Under the pieces are notes generated by a model. The model was not told the origin of the DNA, searched no databases, and saw nothing but the letters and a program-made list of their open reading frames with translations. Position numbers and translations under genes: made by a program. DNA of 64,000 nucleotides, taken from Massospora cicadina. Lineage: Eukaryota; Entomophthoromycota; Entomophthoromycetes; Entomophthorales; Entomophthoraceae. The stretch spans positions 1 through 64,000 of the forward strand of contig JAKSZP010013617.1 of assembly GCA_022478985.1 (NCBI GenBank). Direction: 5' to 3'. Below are positions 47,987-58,849 of the stretch, one piece after another; within the stretch, counting starts at the first letter, position 1, and each line of letters begins with the position of its first letter.

Positions 47987-48777
47987 GCGGCTTAAGGATT
48001 GATACTATTGGGATGGAATGATGGACGCTATAGTTGATGTCTTAAGCCTGCCTTATGTGCAAGAAACAATCCGATTTCAAGACTAGATACCAGTATCAAC
48101 CAACTACCTCGCAACAACCTTTTCACACTATTAGTTTGGATGTTGTAGGTCCCCTTCCACAGTCTACCAGTGGCAACCATTTTATCCTAGTAGCCATCGA
48201 CCACTTCACTAAGTGGGTTGAAGCTGTGGCACTTCCTGCCCAAACAGCCAAGGCAACTGCCACTTTCAAACACCAACACGTTTTTGCTCGGCATGGCTGT
48301 CCCCAAGTACTACTCTGTGACAATGGCAAAAATTTTACCTCCAGAGTAGTCAAACTCTTGGCTACCTCCATGGGAGCCCAACAACTCTTTTCAGCTCTGT
48401 ACAATACATCTACCAATGGGGCAGTGGAAAGAGCCAATGGAACCTTAGTTTCCATCCTCCGCAAAATGGCCTCTTCCAATCCACTTCACTGGTATCAATT
48501 CTTACCCAGTGCCCTTATGGCCTACCAGATTAGCTATCACCGGATTCTGAAAATGTCCCCTTTCCGAGTTTTGTATGGCAGGGAACCAGGCATACCTGCC
48601 CTTCTGGCTAAAGATGTCTTCTCTAAAGTAGAGGAGCTTGAGAAAGCCATGCGAAGGTTAGCTAACCAAATTATTCAACTCCAAGATGAAGCTATAACCA
48701 ACCTAGAAAAAACAGTGACTAAAGAAGGGCAGGCTGCCAATGAGCTCCGCACCCCTTCCTACATTTCAAGTGGCTGA
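47940..48777 (+). pseudogene. Element E integrase
   Basis: The zinc domain is split by frame changes: ILEAHSILGHGG then ACLMCKKQSDF. The core in the frame 48055-48777 is complete: TISLDVVGPLPQ, FILVAIDHFTKWVEA (Asp 1), VLLCDNGKNFTS (Asp 2) and NGAVERANGTL (Glu). The frame ends after ATNELRTPSY-like sequence, short of a full C-terminal module. DDE is intact, so one or two small indels separate it from a working pol. Confidence 0.88.
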
Positions 48778-48972
48778 TAAGGTGTTATACTACCATAACC
48801 GCATTACCCCAAGAAGCAGTAAGCTTGGTTCAATTTGGGAAGACCTTTCTCCATCAACTACAAAAGAGGCAATGAATACTCCATCAAATCATTAGCCATG
48901 GGAGTTACTATAATTGGGTACATGGCCATTTCCTACAATCCTACACTCCTCCCAACATTATTGAGGGGGAAA

Positions 48973-49739
48973 TGTCAGATATTCTCCTTCTTGACTTCTG
49001 AGAAAGAATGTTGGAGTCCAATCTTTGACTAAAATTGTGGCTATCAATGATATGAATACCAATGGCGAAAAGACCTTGGTGGGTTCTCGGTGGAATCCTA
49101 TCCATCAGAACAATATGATCTATACCCAAAATCAGCGTAATATGGTAAGTACTGAAAATAGGATTGCTCCAACTTTTCAGCCAAATTTGAGGTGTTCAAT
49201 ATTGCATGGATCTGAACCCTCCTGAAGTGAGAAGATTTTACCTGTCAATGATTGGGTGCAAATTAACCAATCATTACCACTCAGATCTGAACCCTCCCAA
49301 AGTGAGAAGATTTTACCCATCAATGATTTGGTGCAAATTAACCAATCATTACCACTCGGATCTGAACCCTCCCAAAGTGAGAAGATTTTACCCACTGGTG
49401 ATTGGATACAATTTATTAAATCCTTACCACACGGGTTGGTTTTGCTACAAAAATATTTATCCTTGATCTGATAGGCCAAAAGCCTATATTTCCTAATTTA
49501 GATGACTCAGCTTTATATATTTTAGCCTCAAATGCCTATGATCTCAAAATTTAAACTAGTTTAAATAGGAACTACTAGTATCAAGAGAAGGGCCTTTTTC
49601 TAGTTTGCCTTAGAAAAAATAAAACTAAAAAGAAAATCTTAGTTTTATTATGAGTTTATTTATTTATTTTAAATATTCCATTGTGGAAATCCAGCGGCAC
49701 ATAGCACCAGCGAGCATAGTTTCTTGCTGAATTTCAACA
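48973..49739 (+). repeat. 3' LTR of element E
   Basis: 767 bp, after the purine tract TTGAGGGGGAAA. It has three 75-bp units against two in the 5' LTR. Confidence 0.9.
49207..49431 (+). repeat. 75-bp tandem repeat in 3' LTR of E (3 units)
   Basis: Units at 49207, 49282 and 49357. The 75-base period (25 codons) keeps frames open on both strands across the array. Confidence 0.85.
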
Positions 49740-49744
49740 TTGCT

Positions 49745-49920
49745 CAAGGGCAAGAAATCTTTGCTCCATCCTATATATCACAGAGGGCAAAGTTGCCAAA
49801 AATTTAAATTGTTTTGATCCAAAAAGGGATCTGTTACTGAAGGGTTATTGATCATTGTCTATTTTTATTTTGTGTTTTCATCTTAAAATTAGAGGTGTAC
49901 CTGGCAGGGAGCACCAGTTT
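49745..49920 (-). other. Element F 5' internal start with primer-binding-like site
   Basis: On the minus strand the LTR end is followed by AAACTGGTGCTCCCTGCCAG. The TGGTGCTCCCTGCC part is a candidate primer site, different from that of E, H and C. Confidence 0.5.
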
Positions 49921-50389
49921 TGTCAGGACCACAGGCGTAGTACCTCATATCCCTCAATAAATTGAGTCCAGGAAACTAAAGTTTCAGGGTGTTGGTTTGC
50001 CTGTTTTTGCTTCTCTTGTTCAAGAAGACTTTTTACAGATACTTTGTTGGAGAGGTAATTCCTAAAAAATATACCAATTTTTACTTAAAATTGAGAAAAG
50101 GGAGAAAAAGAGTAATTTTTTAGTTCAAGCATCGTTATAAAGGGAGTGTGGTTTAGTAAATCCCCAAGCTAAGATCTAGACTCATAACAAATCAGGGATT
50201 CAGTGGGAGGTTAGTCATTTCAGTCTAATAGGATTCTTTCACCTCATAGATCAGGTTTGAACCCCAATACTAGGGCGTGGAAGATTGTCAGGAATTGTCC
50301 CCATTAAGGGCCTAGATATTTGTCTGACTCAGGTTCAATTCCTGTCATTGACCTCATTCAAATCTCCCATTAGGGTTAGAATCCTGACA
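49921..50389 (-). repeat. 5' LTR of element F
   Basis: Pairs with 38371-38841. Confidence 0.85.
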
Positions 50390-51881
50390 ACATTTACCAG
50401 AAAAGAGAGCAATTACACAGTCACAGAGCATGAGTGCCTACCTGTAAACAGAGCCTTAAGCCACTTATGACCTTATGTTTACGTCATACACTTCAAGATA
50501 ATTATGGATCACGTCTCACTGAAATGGTCAATGAACATAAAAGACTCAAATGGAAGACTTTTAAGATAGCCTTTCAGCTACAAGATTAAAATTTTGAGAT
50601 CCTGCACTGGGCATGAGAGACGCACCTGAAAGTGGATGGATTGTCAAAGTTACTCATTTTCCACTTGCAAGAACCCAATAAAGATAGAATTTATGAAGTA
50701 ATTGGAAGAGCTTAGGAGGAGATGTTATAAGAATACAATGTAGTGAGGAAGATTACTGAAGAACTGATTGATAGTGACGTGGATCATAGGAGGACAGATG
50801 GTGAAAGTAGCACATGAGAAATGTTATAATATGTGAAGCTGAGTAAAAAATGGCAATAATCATGGAGGACACCGTTAATTAGGCCACGGAAGGCTACAGT
50901 TGACCTACCAGCATATAAAGGAAAGAATTACTGATAGGCAATGTTGGATGACATCAGTTAGGCTCTGGAGCTTTGTGTCAAATGCGCCCAATACAAGCCA
51001 CTCCCAAAGAATTTTGAGTTTCAGCATGTCCCTCTAAGTGCACCATTCCACAATGTCTCCAATATCTTTTAAACCATTCCAAAAGTTGTCAGTGGGAATC
51101 AAATTATTATTTTACCAATAGATCACTTATCAAATGGGTTAAAATGATTGCATTCAAGGTGATTACCTCCAGAGTTAACGTGAGATTCTTATACAATTAA
51201 GTTATCTCCTACCACGGATGCCCTAGATACTACTTTCCACTAATATATAGAACTTCTTATAAGTTGTTGTGAAAACTTGATGGACTTAGTAGGATCCAAG
51301 TAGCAGTTTACCACGCCATACACCCCCTCTACTAAAGGAAGCATGAAAAAGAGTGAATTGATCCTTACATCATTCTTAAAGAAGATTGCAGCCAACCACA
51401 GTCCAAAATGGGACATCTTATTATCATTTTTTATTACCAGTTGAGCTATTACAGTGCTTTTGTTTTTTTTTCATCATTAAAGCGCTATACATAAGAGAAG
51501 CCGCGTTACTAAGCTTGTTAGCCCCAATGATGGATGCAGATAGTAAGAAGCTACCTCCCAGAGGATACTATAAGAGTTAGTGGAAGAATTAGCCAAGATA
51601 CAGCTGAACATCAGCAGAAATATTATAAGTAGCTCGAGGAGAGTGCCAAAAAGAGAGACCAAAGACCTAATTTGCCCATATCTGAGGTGGGGAAGAAAGT
51701 GATGTTTTACCACATTTGCAGAGGAAAACCTGAGAAGTTTCAGGCCATTTGGACGGGAACTGCAACCATTGTCATTAGAAGAGGAACTGAATACTCTATC
51801 AATGGTAATACTACTTTTCAAATATAAAGGAATACATGTGCGGTCTAAAGCCCTTCCCTAGGTTTCATCTTGGGATGGTAA
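50390..51881 (+). pseudogene. Gypsy G RNase H-integrase remnant
   Basis: It resumes after F: FTRKESNYTVTEHECLPVNR continues RNase H, then MDHVSLKWSMNIKDSN. CLELCVKCAQYK-like zinc-domain sequence lies near 50970, and scattered integrase-core blocks lie at 51100-51350. Highly decayed. It ends before the probable 3' LTR start. Confidence 0.65.
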
Positions 51882-53124
51882 TGTTATAAAAGGCTCAACT
51901 TTAGGGGTTAGTTCTTCGCCCTCTGGAAAGACCCCTCCATAACTCCCAAATTTTGAATAAACCCAATATTATTATTAATATTAATGTCCAGTATAATGAA
52001 TGAGTTCCTTTTTTTATTTTAGTATAAAATAATTTTGGTAATTACAAAGCTCTTTTTATAGGTTTTAAATTGCCTAAAAATATTGACAATGGAAGTCTTT
52101 ATATACACCTTTTACCGCTGAAATAAGTTGATAGCCAATTACAATAATATAAGAGAAGCACTACCATAAGTAATGATCAAAAAATATACACCTGATGTCA
52201 AATTTGTTGCCACAAAGAATACCCTTTTTCACCATTGATTCTCTCATTAATAATGGACATATTGAAGATACCTTATCCAAAAAGAGTTTCTCACTTGTAT
52301 GACTCTAAGAAATGAGTTATTACCAAACTAGGAAGAAAACCAATTTAAAGGCATAGAATATTCAAAGACTGAAGTATATATGCAGGTACTATAGCCACAG
52401 GAGCACAAGAACCACTGGAGTACAGTTGTCTTAGAACAGCAGCCACGTATTAATATCTATGCAATGGATCCACATTAAATCTGTGTAAGAAACCCAGAAG
52501 GTCATAGAGAATCATGGGAGCTGAATTCTACTGACCTTGAAACCAAGAAACAAATACAAAATTGACATAGGTGAAAAATTGACTTCTTATAAACAAATCT
52601 TAATTTAAGCACCCCAAATTACCCAAATATAACATATATACTTTCCATATTTCTTAGGTAAAATAACGTCTTTTATAGAGTCTGATTTTATTATTATTTT
52701 TAATTGCCGCTAATAAATCCAGATAATAGAAGAATTACTGTTGAAAGGGTGAACTTATCTTGGTCTACCAGCAGAGGTCAAGAGAAGCTCTAGTATGCCA
52801 AGGAATGTCATTGTAAAGAACCAACAAGGAGCTTCAACATGGTTTGACATACTTAGAATTATGAGTAAAAGTCCTATATACCTAAGAACAAGACTCTCCA
52901 AATATCCTGGTGATGAACCATACTAATGATAGATAACTTACTTTAACTAGCTCAAACCCTATAAATAGCACCCCCTGAGAGAGTGGGCCACTTAAGCAAT
53001 ATTACAATTGGACCAACGTTGTTTGTGGCATTAGCGTTTAACATTAATTGACTTCAAGCACAAACCTCTGGTGCTCAGATAATCTTCTATTAATTTGTAA
53101 TTTCAGTTCTTTTGGTTATACTCT
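51882..53124 (+). repeat. Probable 3' LTR of element G
   Basis: It starts TGTTATAAAAGG right after the purine-rich TTGGGATGGTAA, as a 3' LTR should. No matching 5' LTR was found, so the right boundary is only the start of the next element. No coding sequence is seen. Confidence 0.4.
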
Positions 53125-53154
53125 ATAGTTTATCATGCATATCATATTTCATTC

Positions 53155-53177
53155 CACTCAACATACCTTTATGAGTG
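53155..53177 (+). other. 5' terminal hairpin, LINE-like copy 3
   Basis: CACTCA (53155-53160) and TGAGTG (53172-53177) pair perfectly. Relative to copies 1 and 2 a G-C pair has become A-T, a compensating change. Confidence 0.55.
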
Positions 53178-53405
53178 AATACTATAAAAGTAAAAGTTAA
53201 ACCTTAAACTGTGAAACCTTCCAATGTTTCCACCCTGAGTTCTTAATTTCCCAGCGACTGATCAAGTGTGGGGCAGCATCAAGAATCCGCCCCCAGAGTT
53301 TTCTGTCCAGTGGGAAAATGCTCTCGGACTGTTTTGCCTAGTCCTACCATATCCTCAGGAAAATTTGTCCCAACCAAGGATCTCAATGTCCATCTTGATC
53401 ACACC

Positions 53406-54271
53406 TGTAAGCATTGAAAATGAATCACTCCATTTGATTTTGGAGCAATTCTTGTTCCGCTCAAAAAGGGGCGGAGGCCAGCACCTGTGCCTCTCACTAC
53501 CCAGGGAGATATGGCCCATATAGTGGATGAGAAGTGGGCTATGGCGTACCCCCTGAGAGTTGGAGTATCTCTTAGCGTTATCCTCCGCTGAGCTGGTGGG
53601 AACATTCAGAGGGTTTTTCAGTAGGTGTAAAATTTGCGCAAAAAACCACAAACCTGCCAAGAACCCACTATTATGTTACTTTCACACACGTCTTCAACAG
53701 GTATGGTGGTGATCAACCCCTTTCCCATCAACTGGGTTCAGCTTTATGTGGCTTGGCCCTGAGCGCAATTCTTCCATCCTCCCAAAACGCCTCCACTAAA
53801 GCAAATGCATGCGCTTGATGGAAAAATCAAATTTGAGTAATGAGCCCAAATTGAATTTGGCTAAGCAATCTGGACCCATGTCAGTTGAAAATTAGGTCTG
53901 AGAACCCAATATGACAGCTTGGTTCAAATATATTACTGATGGTTGTTATGCAAATTATACAATTTTCCCCAGCGAGCTTATAAGCAATGGTCCTCAACAT
54001 GTACCATTGTCACTCCATTTTCTTAATTTTCCCTCTTTTTAAAACCTTAGTAAAAAACCCCAAATTCTAATCTAAAGTGCTTATTAAAAAACAAAAAAGT
54101 GCGATGATCTCTGGTCTAAGCACCCCTTGGATGGCCTTCATGGTTGTTTTACTCATAATTAGCATGTCAATTTGGACATCTGTGCCTGGGCATTCTGGCT
54201 TGGGTTCTGGGTGGTAACTCACCCAGAGTTCCAGGTCAGTCTTAATAAAATAATCAGCATGCTTCAAGACA
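53406..54271 (+). repeat. 5' LTR of family-A gypsy
   Basis: Same length as the 3' LTR and strongly similar along its whole length. It contains QGDMAHIVDE at about 53503-53532. Confidence 0.88.
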
Positions 54272-55060
54272 TAATGGAGAGACCCATAGCTCTGACCCTC
54301 TATATCCCACCCTTTGGGTGGGATAACATTTGGTTCTTCCCTAAACAGCACTTAACCTCATTTCAGTTGGTTGAGTTCAGCCCAATCCTAGCTTCCGTAG
54401 GTCAGGACGTTCAGGAACCAAATTTGTGCATAATGTTATCTACCAATGACACTGGAGCAAGCTAAGATGAGTTTACATGAGATTTCACCCTCCTTCCATC
54501 GGTTACTTCCATCAGTTCAGAAATACCTAAAATGCTCTCCTACAAGCAGGACCAAGCCTATTTCCTGTTACCTGTGAAAATTCATCTAAGTGCACACTGG
54601 GTGTCACTTGAAGCCTTGGTAGATACAGGGAAGCAGGAAATAAGTTTTATTTAGCAAATAAGTTGGAATTGTACTTGGATGTCAGTCTGGAGGTGTTGAT
54701 TGCATCTTCCGCCAGGCAGTCATCTTACAAGGTGTATCATCCAGTCCCATTTCAAGTGGAAAATTATAAATTATGTTATTATTTCTCTTCCATGACTGAC
54801 TTGGTATTCCTATTTATTTTTGGTTTGGGTTAGTGATGATGCCAACAAGTAAAGAGTAACTTGACTTCAAGTATGTTATTCTTTAAAATGCTCATGGTGG
54901 TGGTGAGCTCCCGCTACTTGACACTTTAATTAAGGTGTGGTGAAGAGGTACCATTTCCACACTCGCTATACCCACAGACTTGCCTCCCAATTTCCTCATC
55001 TAATAGCGTATAAAAGAATTTTTAATATGGAAAAAGATGCTCAACTTCCGCCACATTAAA
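54272..55060 (+). pseudogene. Family-A gypsy leader, gag-position and protease remnant
   Basis: No gag domain is recognised in 54272-54580. The protease ALVDTGKQEISFI (about 54614-54650) keeps Asp-Thr-Gly but meets a stop soon after. The rest of the linker is decayed. Confidence 0.6.
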
Positions 55061-55722
55061 ATATGACCTTAAGTTTTGCACAGCAGTGCAGGCTAACATT
55101 AATTGCTCACTATATCCTCATACAGTGGAATAAACTGCGGCCTTGGATGCGTGGATTGACGACATGTTTGAGAAAAGATGGCTCTTTAAGAAGACCTCTT
55201 CAGCCATCTCTCCCATTGTATTTGCAAAAAAGGCTTATGGCACACTGCGTCCATGTGTGGATTATGGTCACCTCAACAAAGTCACAGTCCACAATCCTTA
55301 CCCGATTCCACTGGAACAAACAATTGCCCAATCAATTGCGCAATCAAGAGTGTTTTGATAACTTGATTTTCTGAACGCTTTCAACCAAATATGGGTAGCC
55401 AAAGATCAGGAATGGCTTACCGCTATTTGGATGAGGCAGGGCATATTTTAGTTCTGTGTCATGCCTTTTGGTCTAAAGAACGTGCCTGCCACATTCTAGT
55501 GGATAATCAATAATGTGCTGGGTGATCTGCGTAACACATCTGCAATTAATCACATTGACAATCTCCTCATTCACTCCCCAACCTCTGAACAGCGTGCCAA
55601 AAATTTGGATGCTGTGCTGGCAGCTCTGCACAAAGGAGTCTCTGTTTATGAAGCCATCAAAGTGTAAGTTCTTCAGCAATGAGGTTACATCATTGGGTAC
55701 TTTGATTTTAAAAGGTTGTTAG
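55061..55722 (+). pseudogene. Family-A gypsy reverse transcriptase
   Basis: YGTLRPCVDYGHLNKVTVHN, LNAFNQIWVAKDQEWLTAIW, then CVMPFGLKNVPATF and INHIDNLLIHS. The last is the YMDD box reading HIDN, so the second Asp is Asn. LHKGVSVYEAIKVXVLQQ-like thumb sequence follows. Several frame changes. Confidence 0.75.
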
Positions 55723-56480
55723 ATGATTTCACCTTGCAAACTTGAAGTCTTTGAGTGGTCTACCTCAACGACCCAGAAGCAGTTGCAGAGCTTTTTCGGG
55801 CACTATCACTTTCAAAAGAAATTTTATCCCACAAACTCACATTTGGCTGTTCTGTTGCACCCCCTCACCGGCAAGAATGTTCCTTTCCATTATACCGCAG
55901 AATGCCAGCAGGCATTTGACGCTATCAAACAGGTATTTGCGTCTCCATTAATTCTCAAGCATTATGACGCCACCAAACCCTTCATTGTCACATGTGACGC
56001 CTCTTTGGCTGCAGTGGGAGCAGTTTTGTTTCAGGAATATAAGGGTGTGGAGCATCCTGTAGCGTATTTCCCTGCAAGTTTACATCCACAGAGCATAACT
56101 GGGCTATTTACAACAAGAAGCTGGCATCTGTATTATGGGCATCAACCCATTGGAGGTACCTTCTGCATGGTGCTTGCATGAGGTGACAGTGAGGATGGAC
56201 CACAAAAACCTTATGTACTTCCATAAGCTGCAGAAGCTGACACACTATCAGGTCTAGATATACCATGACCTATGTAGCTTTAACTTCAAGTACAAGTTTG
56301 TAAAGGTGTCACTGAGCGTCCTTCCTGATTTCATGGGCTGGAACCCCACCTTATGTCCCACAGAGGCAGAGGAGCAAGAGCTACCACACTGATTTTGCCA
56401 ACCCAAATCTTATCCAATGCCCCACCCGTGATTTATCAGCAGATCTGACCCAACCGTCCCCCTGTCAGCTCAGGTTTTTC
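55723..56480 (+). pseudogene. Family-A gypsy RNase H
   Basis: The open stretch 55723-56181 reads FFGHYHFQKKFYPTNSHLA, then PFIVTCDASLAAVGAVLFQ with the first Asp. GVEHPVAYFPASL follows. The remainder (VRMDHKNLMYFHKLQ) is in a shifted frame. Confidence 0.8.
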
Positions 56481-56485
56481 ACAAG

Positions 56486-57830
56486 TTGATTTTTCTTAAT
56501 GGGTTGGAGCTGTCAGTACTGTTTGCGGATCTGGAGCACAAGTGCTCCCACTACTCAATGGGTATGGAAAGATTTATGTTTTGGTCTCAGTTGTGGGTGC
56601 CTCCCCAGCTTCGCACTGAAGTTATCCAGACTCATCACAATCCACCACCAGTTGGTCACCATGGCGTGAAGAAGTGCCTCAACTTGGTGAAAGAACAAAC
56701 AATTAGCCTGGAATCTCCAAAGATATTCCCACTTGGATAGCAAGCTTCATGATCTGCGCATGTGCAAAATTGGACCGCTCTGGGCGAAAATGACTTCTCC
56801 ACCCACTGTAACAGAACAAGGGCCATGGACTTCGGTGCCAGTTGAGTTTATAGTTGAGCTCCCTATCTCAAATGGTCTAAATATGATCATGGTTGTTGCA
56901 TACCATTTTACCATATTTGATTTGTATTTCCCCTTCTCAATTTATATCACCTTGGAGGAAACTGCTCACCTGTTTGTCTGCCACATTTTTCCTATGTTTG
57001 GGTTACCCCAGGAAGTCGTGAGCAATAAGGGCCCACAGCTCACTGCACACTTTTGGATGGCCCTTCTGTCCATTCTAAAAATTCAACCATGCCAATCCAC
57101 AGTATATCATCCCCAATTGGATGGCCAGACAGAACACGTTATTTAAATCCTGGAGCAGTACCTCCAGTATTATGTCACCGCTGCACAGGACACCTGGGTG
57201 GATGATATTCCATTAGCTTAGTTTGCCTCTATTAATGCCTCACACGTCTCCATGGGGGTTTCTCCATATGAGGCAACGTTGGGTATAGCCCTTCCTTCTC
57301 TCCTGGTCCCTGTCTTTGTCATGAGGTTCCTGCAGAAGCCAAGCATATTCAAAAAATAAGGGCTAAGGTTTCTGGTCTTCAAACACCTTATCAAAGCAAT
57401 TTCTGACTAAGCATTTTTGCTGACCAAAGGCGCCTGCCCACTTCCAATTTTAAGGTAGGTTCATAGGTAATTCTCAACACCCGCCACCTGCGCATCAAGG
57501 CCCCCTCACAAAATTTGCCAGTAAGCAATAAGGTCCTCATGAGGTTTTTGAAGATTTAGGTAATGGCTCATTCCGTTTGGCGCTCCCTGAGCCACTGGAA
57601 ACAGCACCAGGTTTTCCACGCCTCCCAGCTTTCTCCCTTTATGGGTACCCCATCCAAGAATCCTGACCCCACTGTTTTAGAGGATTCAGTTGAATCTGAG
57701 ATGGACGCAATTTTGACATCGTGCCAGTCCTAAAAACTTGGTTCAGTGCCTGGTGGCTTGGAAGGTTTTCCTTCATATGAAAACATTTAAGTCAGTGCTC
57801 GTGATAGTGATAACTGTTGTGAGATAGCAG
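56486..57830 (+). pseudogene. Family-A gypsy integrase and C-terminal region
   Basis: The zinc part has HHNPPPVGHHG and LRMCKIG (second Cys pair lost). The core 56733-57146: MIMVVAYHFTIF (Asp 1 replaced), VVSNKGPQLTAHFW (Asp 2 now Asn) and YHPQLDGQTEHVI (Glu kept). IPLAXFASINASHVSMGVSP and a C-terminal region follow with many stops. No clear chromodomain survives. Confidence 0.75.
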
Positions 57831-57838
57831 CATTTCAA

Positions 57839-58160
57839 ATGACACACAGTGAAGCCCCTCGCCCTCCTCCTAATGTTGCTGCAATTATGGCCATCAAAAT
57901 CCCCAAGGCCTACAAGAATATTGCATTGGCTCAATTCTCTGGCGGCGGTGCTTCACCCCTTCTTAAAGGGAAGGGTAATGTAAGCATTAGACAGGAACCA
58001 CTACATTTGGATCAGGAGAAAATCCCATTCCTCTCAAAAAAGGGTGGAGACCAGCACCTTTGCCTCTCACCACCCAGGGTGATATGGCCCATGTGGTGGA
58101 TGAGAGGGGGGCTATGGCGTACCCCCTGAGAGTTGGAGTGTTTCTCAGCATTATCCTCCG
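57839..58160 (+). pseudogene. Family-A 3' reading frame entering the 3' LTR
   Basis: From 57839 a frame reads through the purine tract into the 3' LTR without a stop, giving KGKGN then VSIRQEPLHLDQEKIPFLSK. After one frame change it continues KKGWRPAPLPLTTQGDMAHV then VDERGAMAYPL. The same peptide is recognisable at the start of all five family-A LTRs here. It could be the C-terminus of pol or a separate 3' gene. Its function is unknown. Confidence 0.55.
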
Positions 58161-58844
58161 CTGAGCTGGTGGGAACATTCAGAGGGTTTGTAAGGAGGTG
58201 TAAACTTGCGCAAAAAACCACAAACCTGCCAAGAACCCACTATTGTGTTAACTTCACACACGTCTTCAACAGGTATGGTGGTGATCAACCCCTTTCCCAT
58301 CAACTAAGTTCAGCCTTATGTGGCTTGGCCCTGAGCGCAACCTGCCATCCTCCCAAAACGCCTCCACTAAAGCAAATGCATGCGCTTGATGGAAAAGATT
58401 AAATTTGAGTATTGAGCCCAAATTGAATTTAGCTAAGCAATCTGGACCCATGTCAATTGAAAATTAAGTCTGGGAACCCAATCTGACAGCTTATTTCGAA
58501 TTTATTTCTGATGGTAGTTGTGAAAATGATGCAATTTTCTCTAGTGAGCTTATAAGCAGTGGTCCCCAACATGTACCATTGTCACTCTATTAATTAAATT
58601 TCCCTCAATTTAAGTAACCCTTGATAAAAACCCAAATTCCAATCTAAAGTGCTTATTAAAAAAACAAAAAAGTGCGATGATCTCTGGTCTAAGCACCCCT
58701 TGGCTGGCCTTCATGTCAGGTTTACTCATGTTCAACATGTCAATTTGGACATCTATGCCTGGGCATTCTGTCTTGGGTTCTGGGTGATAACTCACCCAGA
58801 GTTCCAGGTTGGTCTTATCAAAATTATCAGCACGTTTCATGACA
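57979..58844 (+). repeat. 3' LTR of family-A gypsy
   Basis: It follows the purine tract AAAGGGAAGGGTAA and pairs with 53406-54271. Confidence 0.88.
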
Positions 58845-58849
58845 ATATC

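Larger units (their letters stand above)
43524..49739 (+). mobile_element. Ty3/gypsy element E, nearly intact
   Basis: LTRs 43524-44212 and 48973-49739 begin TGTCAGATATTCTCC. Perfect TTGCT duplications flank them (43519-43523 and 49740-49744). It is the least damaged element here, with a 926-codon protease-RT-RNase H frame in which every catalytic residue is present. It sits inside the gag region of F. Confidence 0.95.
38371..50389 (-). mobile_element. Ty3/gypsy element F, minus orientation (contains E)
   Basis: Two LTRs (38371-38841 and 49921-50389) begin TGTCAGGACC on the plus strand and end CTGACA. Perfect ACATT duplications flank them (38366-38370 and 50390-50394). Internal order on the minus strand is gag with zinc knuckle, RT, RNase H, integrase. 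Element E splits its 5' internal region. F itself splits the RNase H of G. Confidence 0.92.
53406..58844 (+). mobile_element. Ty3/gypsy family-A element, complete but inactive
   Basis: Two LTRs of 866 bp each (53406-54271 and 57979-58844) begin TGTAAGCATT and end GACA. Flanks are ACACC (53401-53405) and ATATC (58845-58849). Copy 1 of the LINE-like element reads ATACC at the equivalent site, one change from each, so this is a decayed target duplication. Internal order is protease, RT, RNase H, integrase, with little room for gag. Confidence 0.9.
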
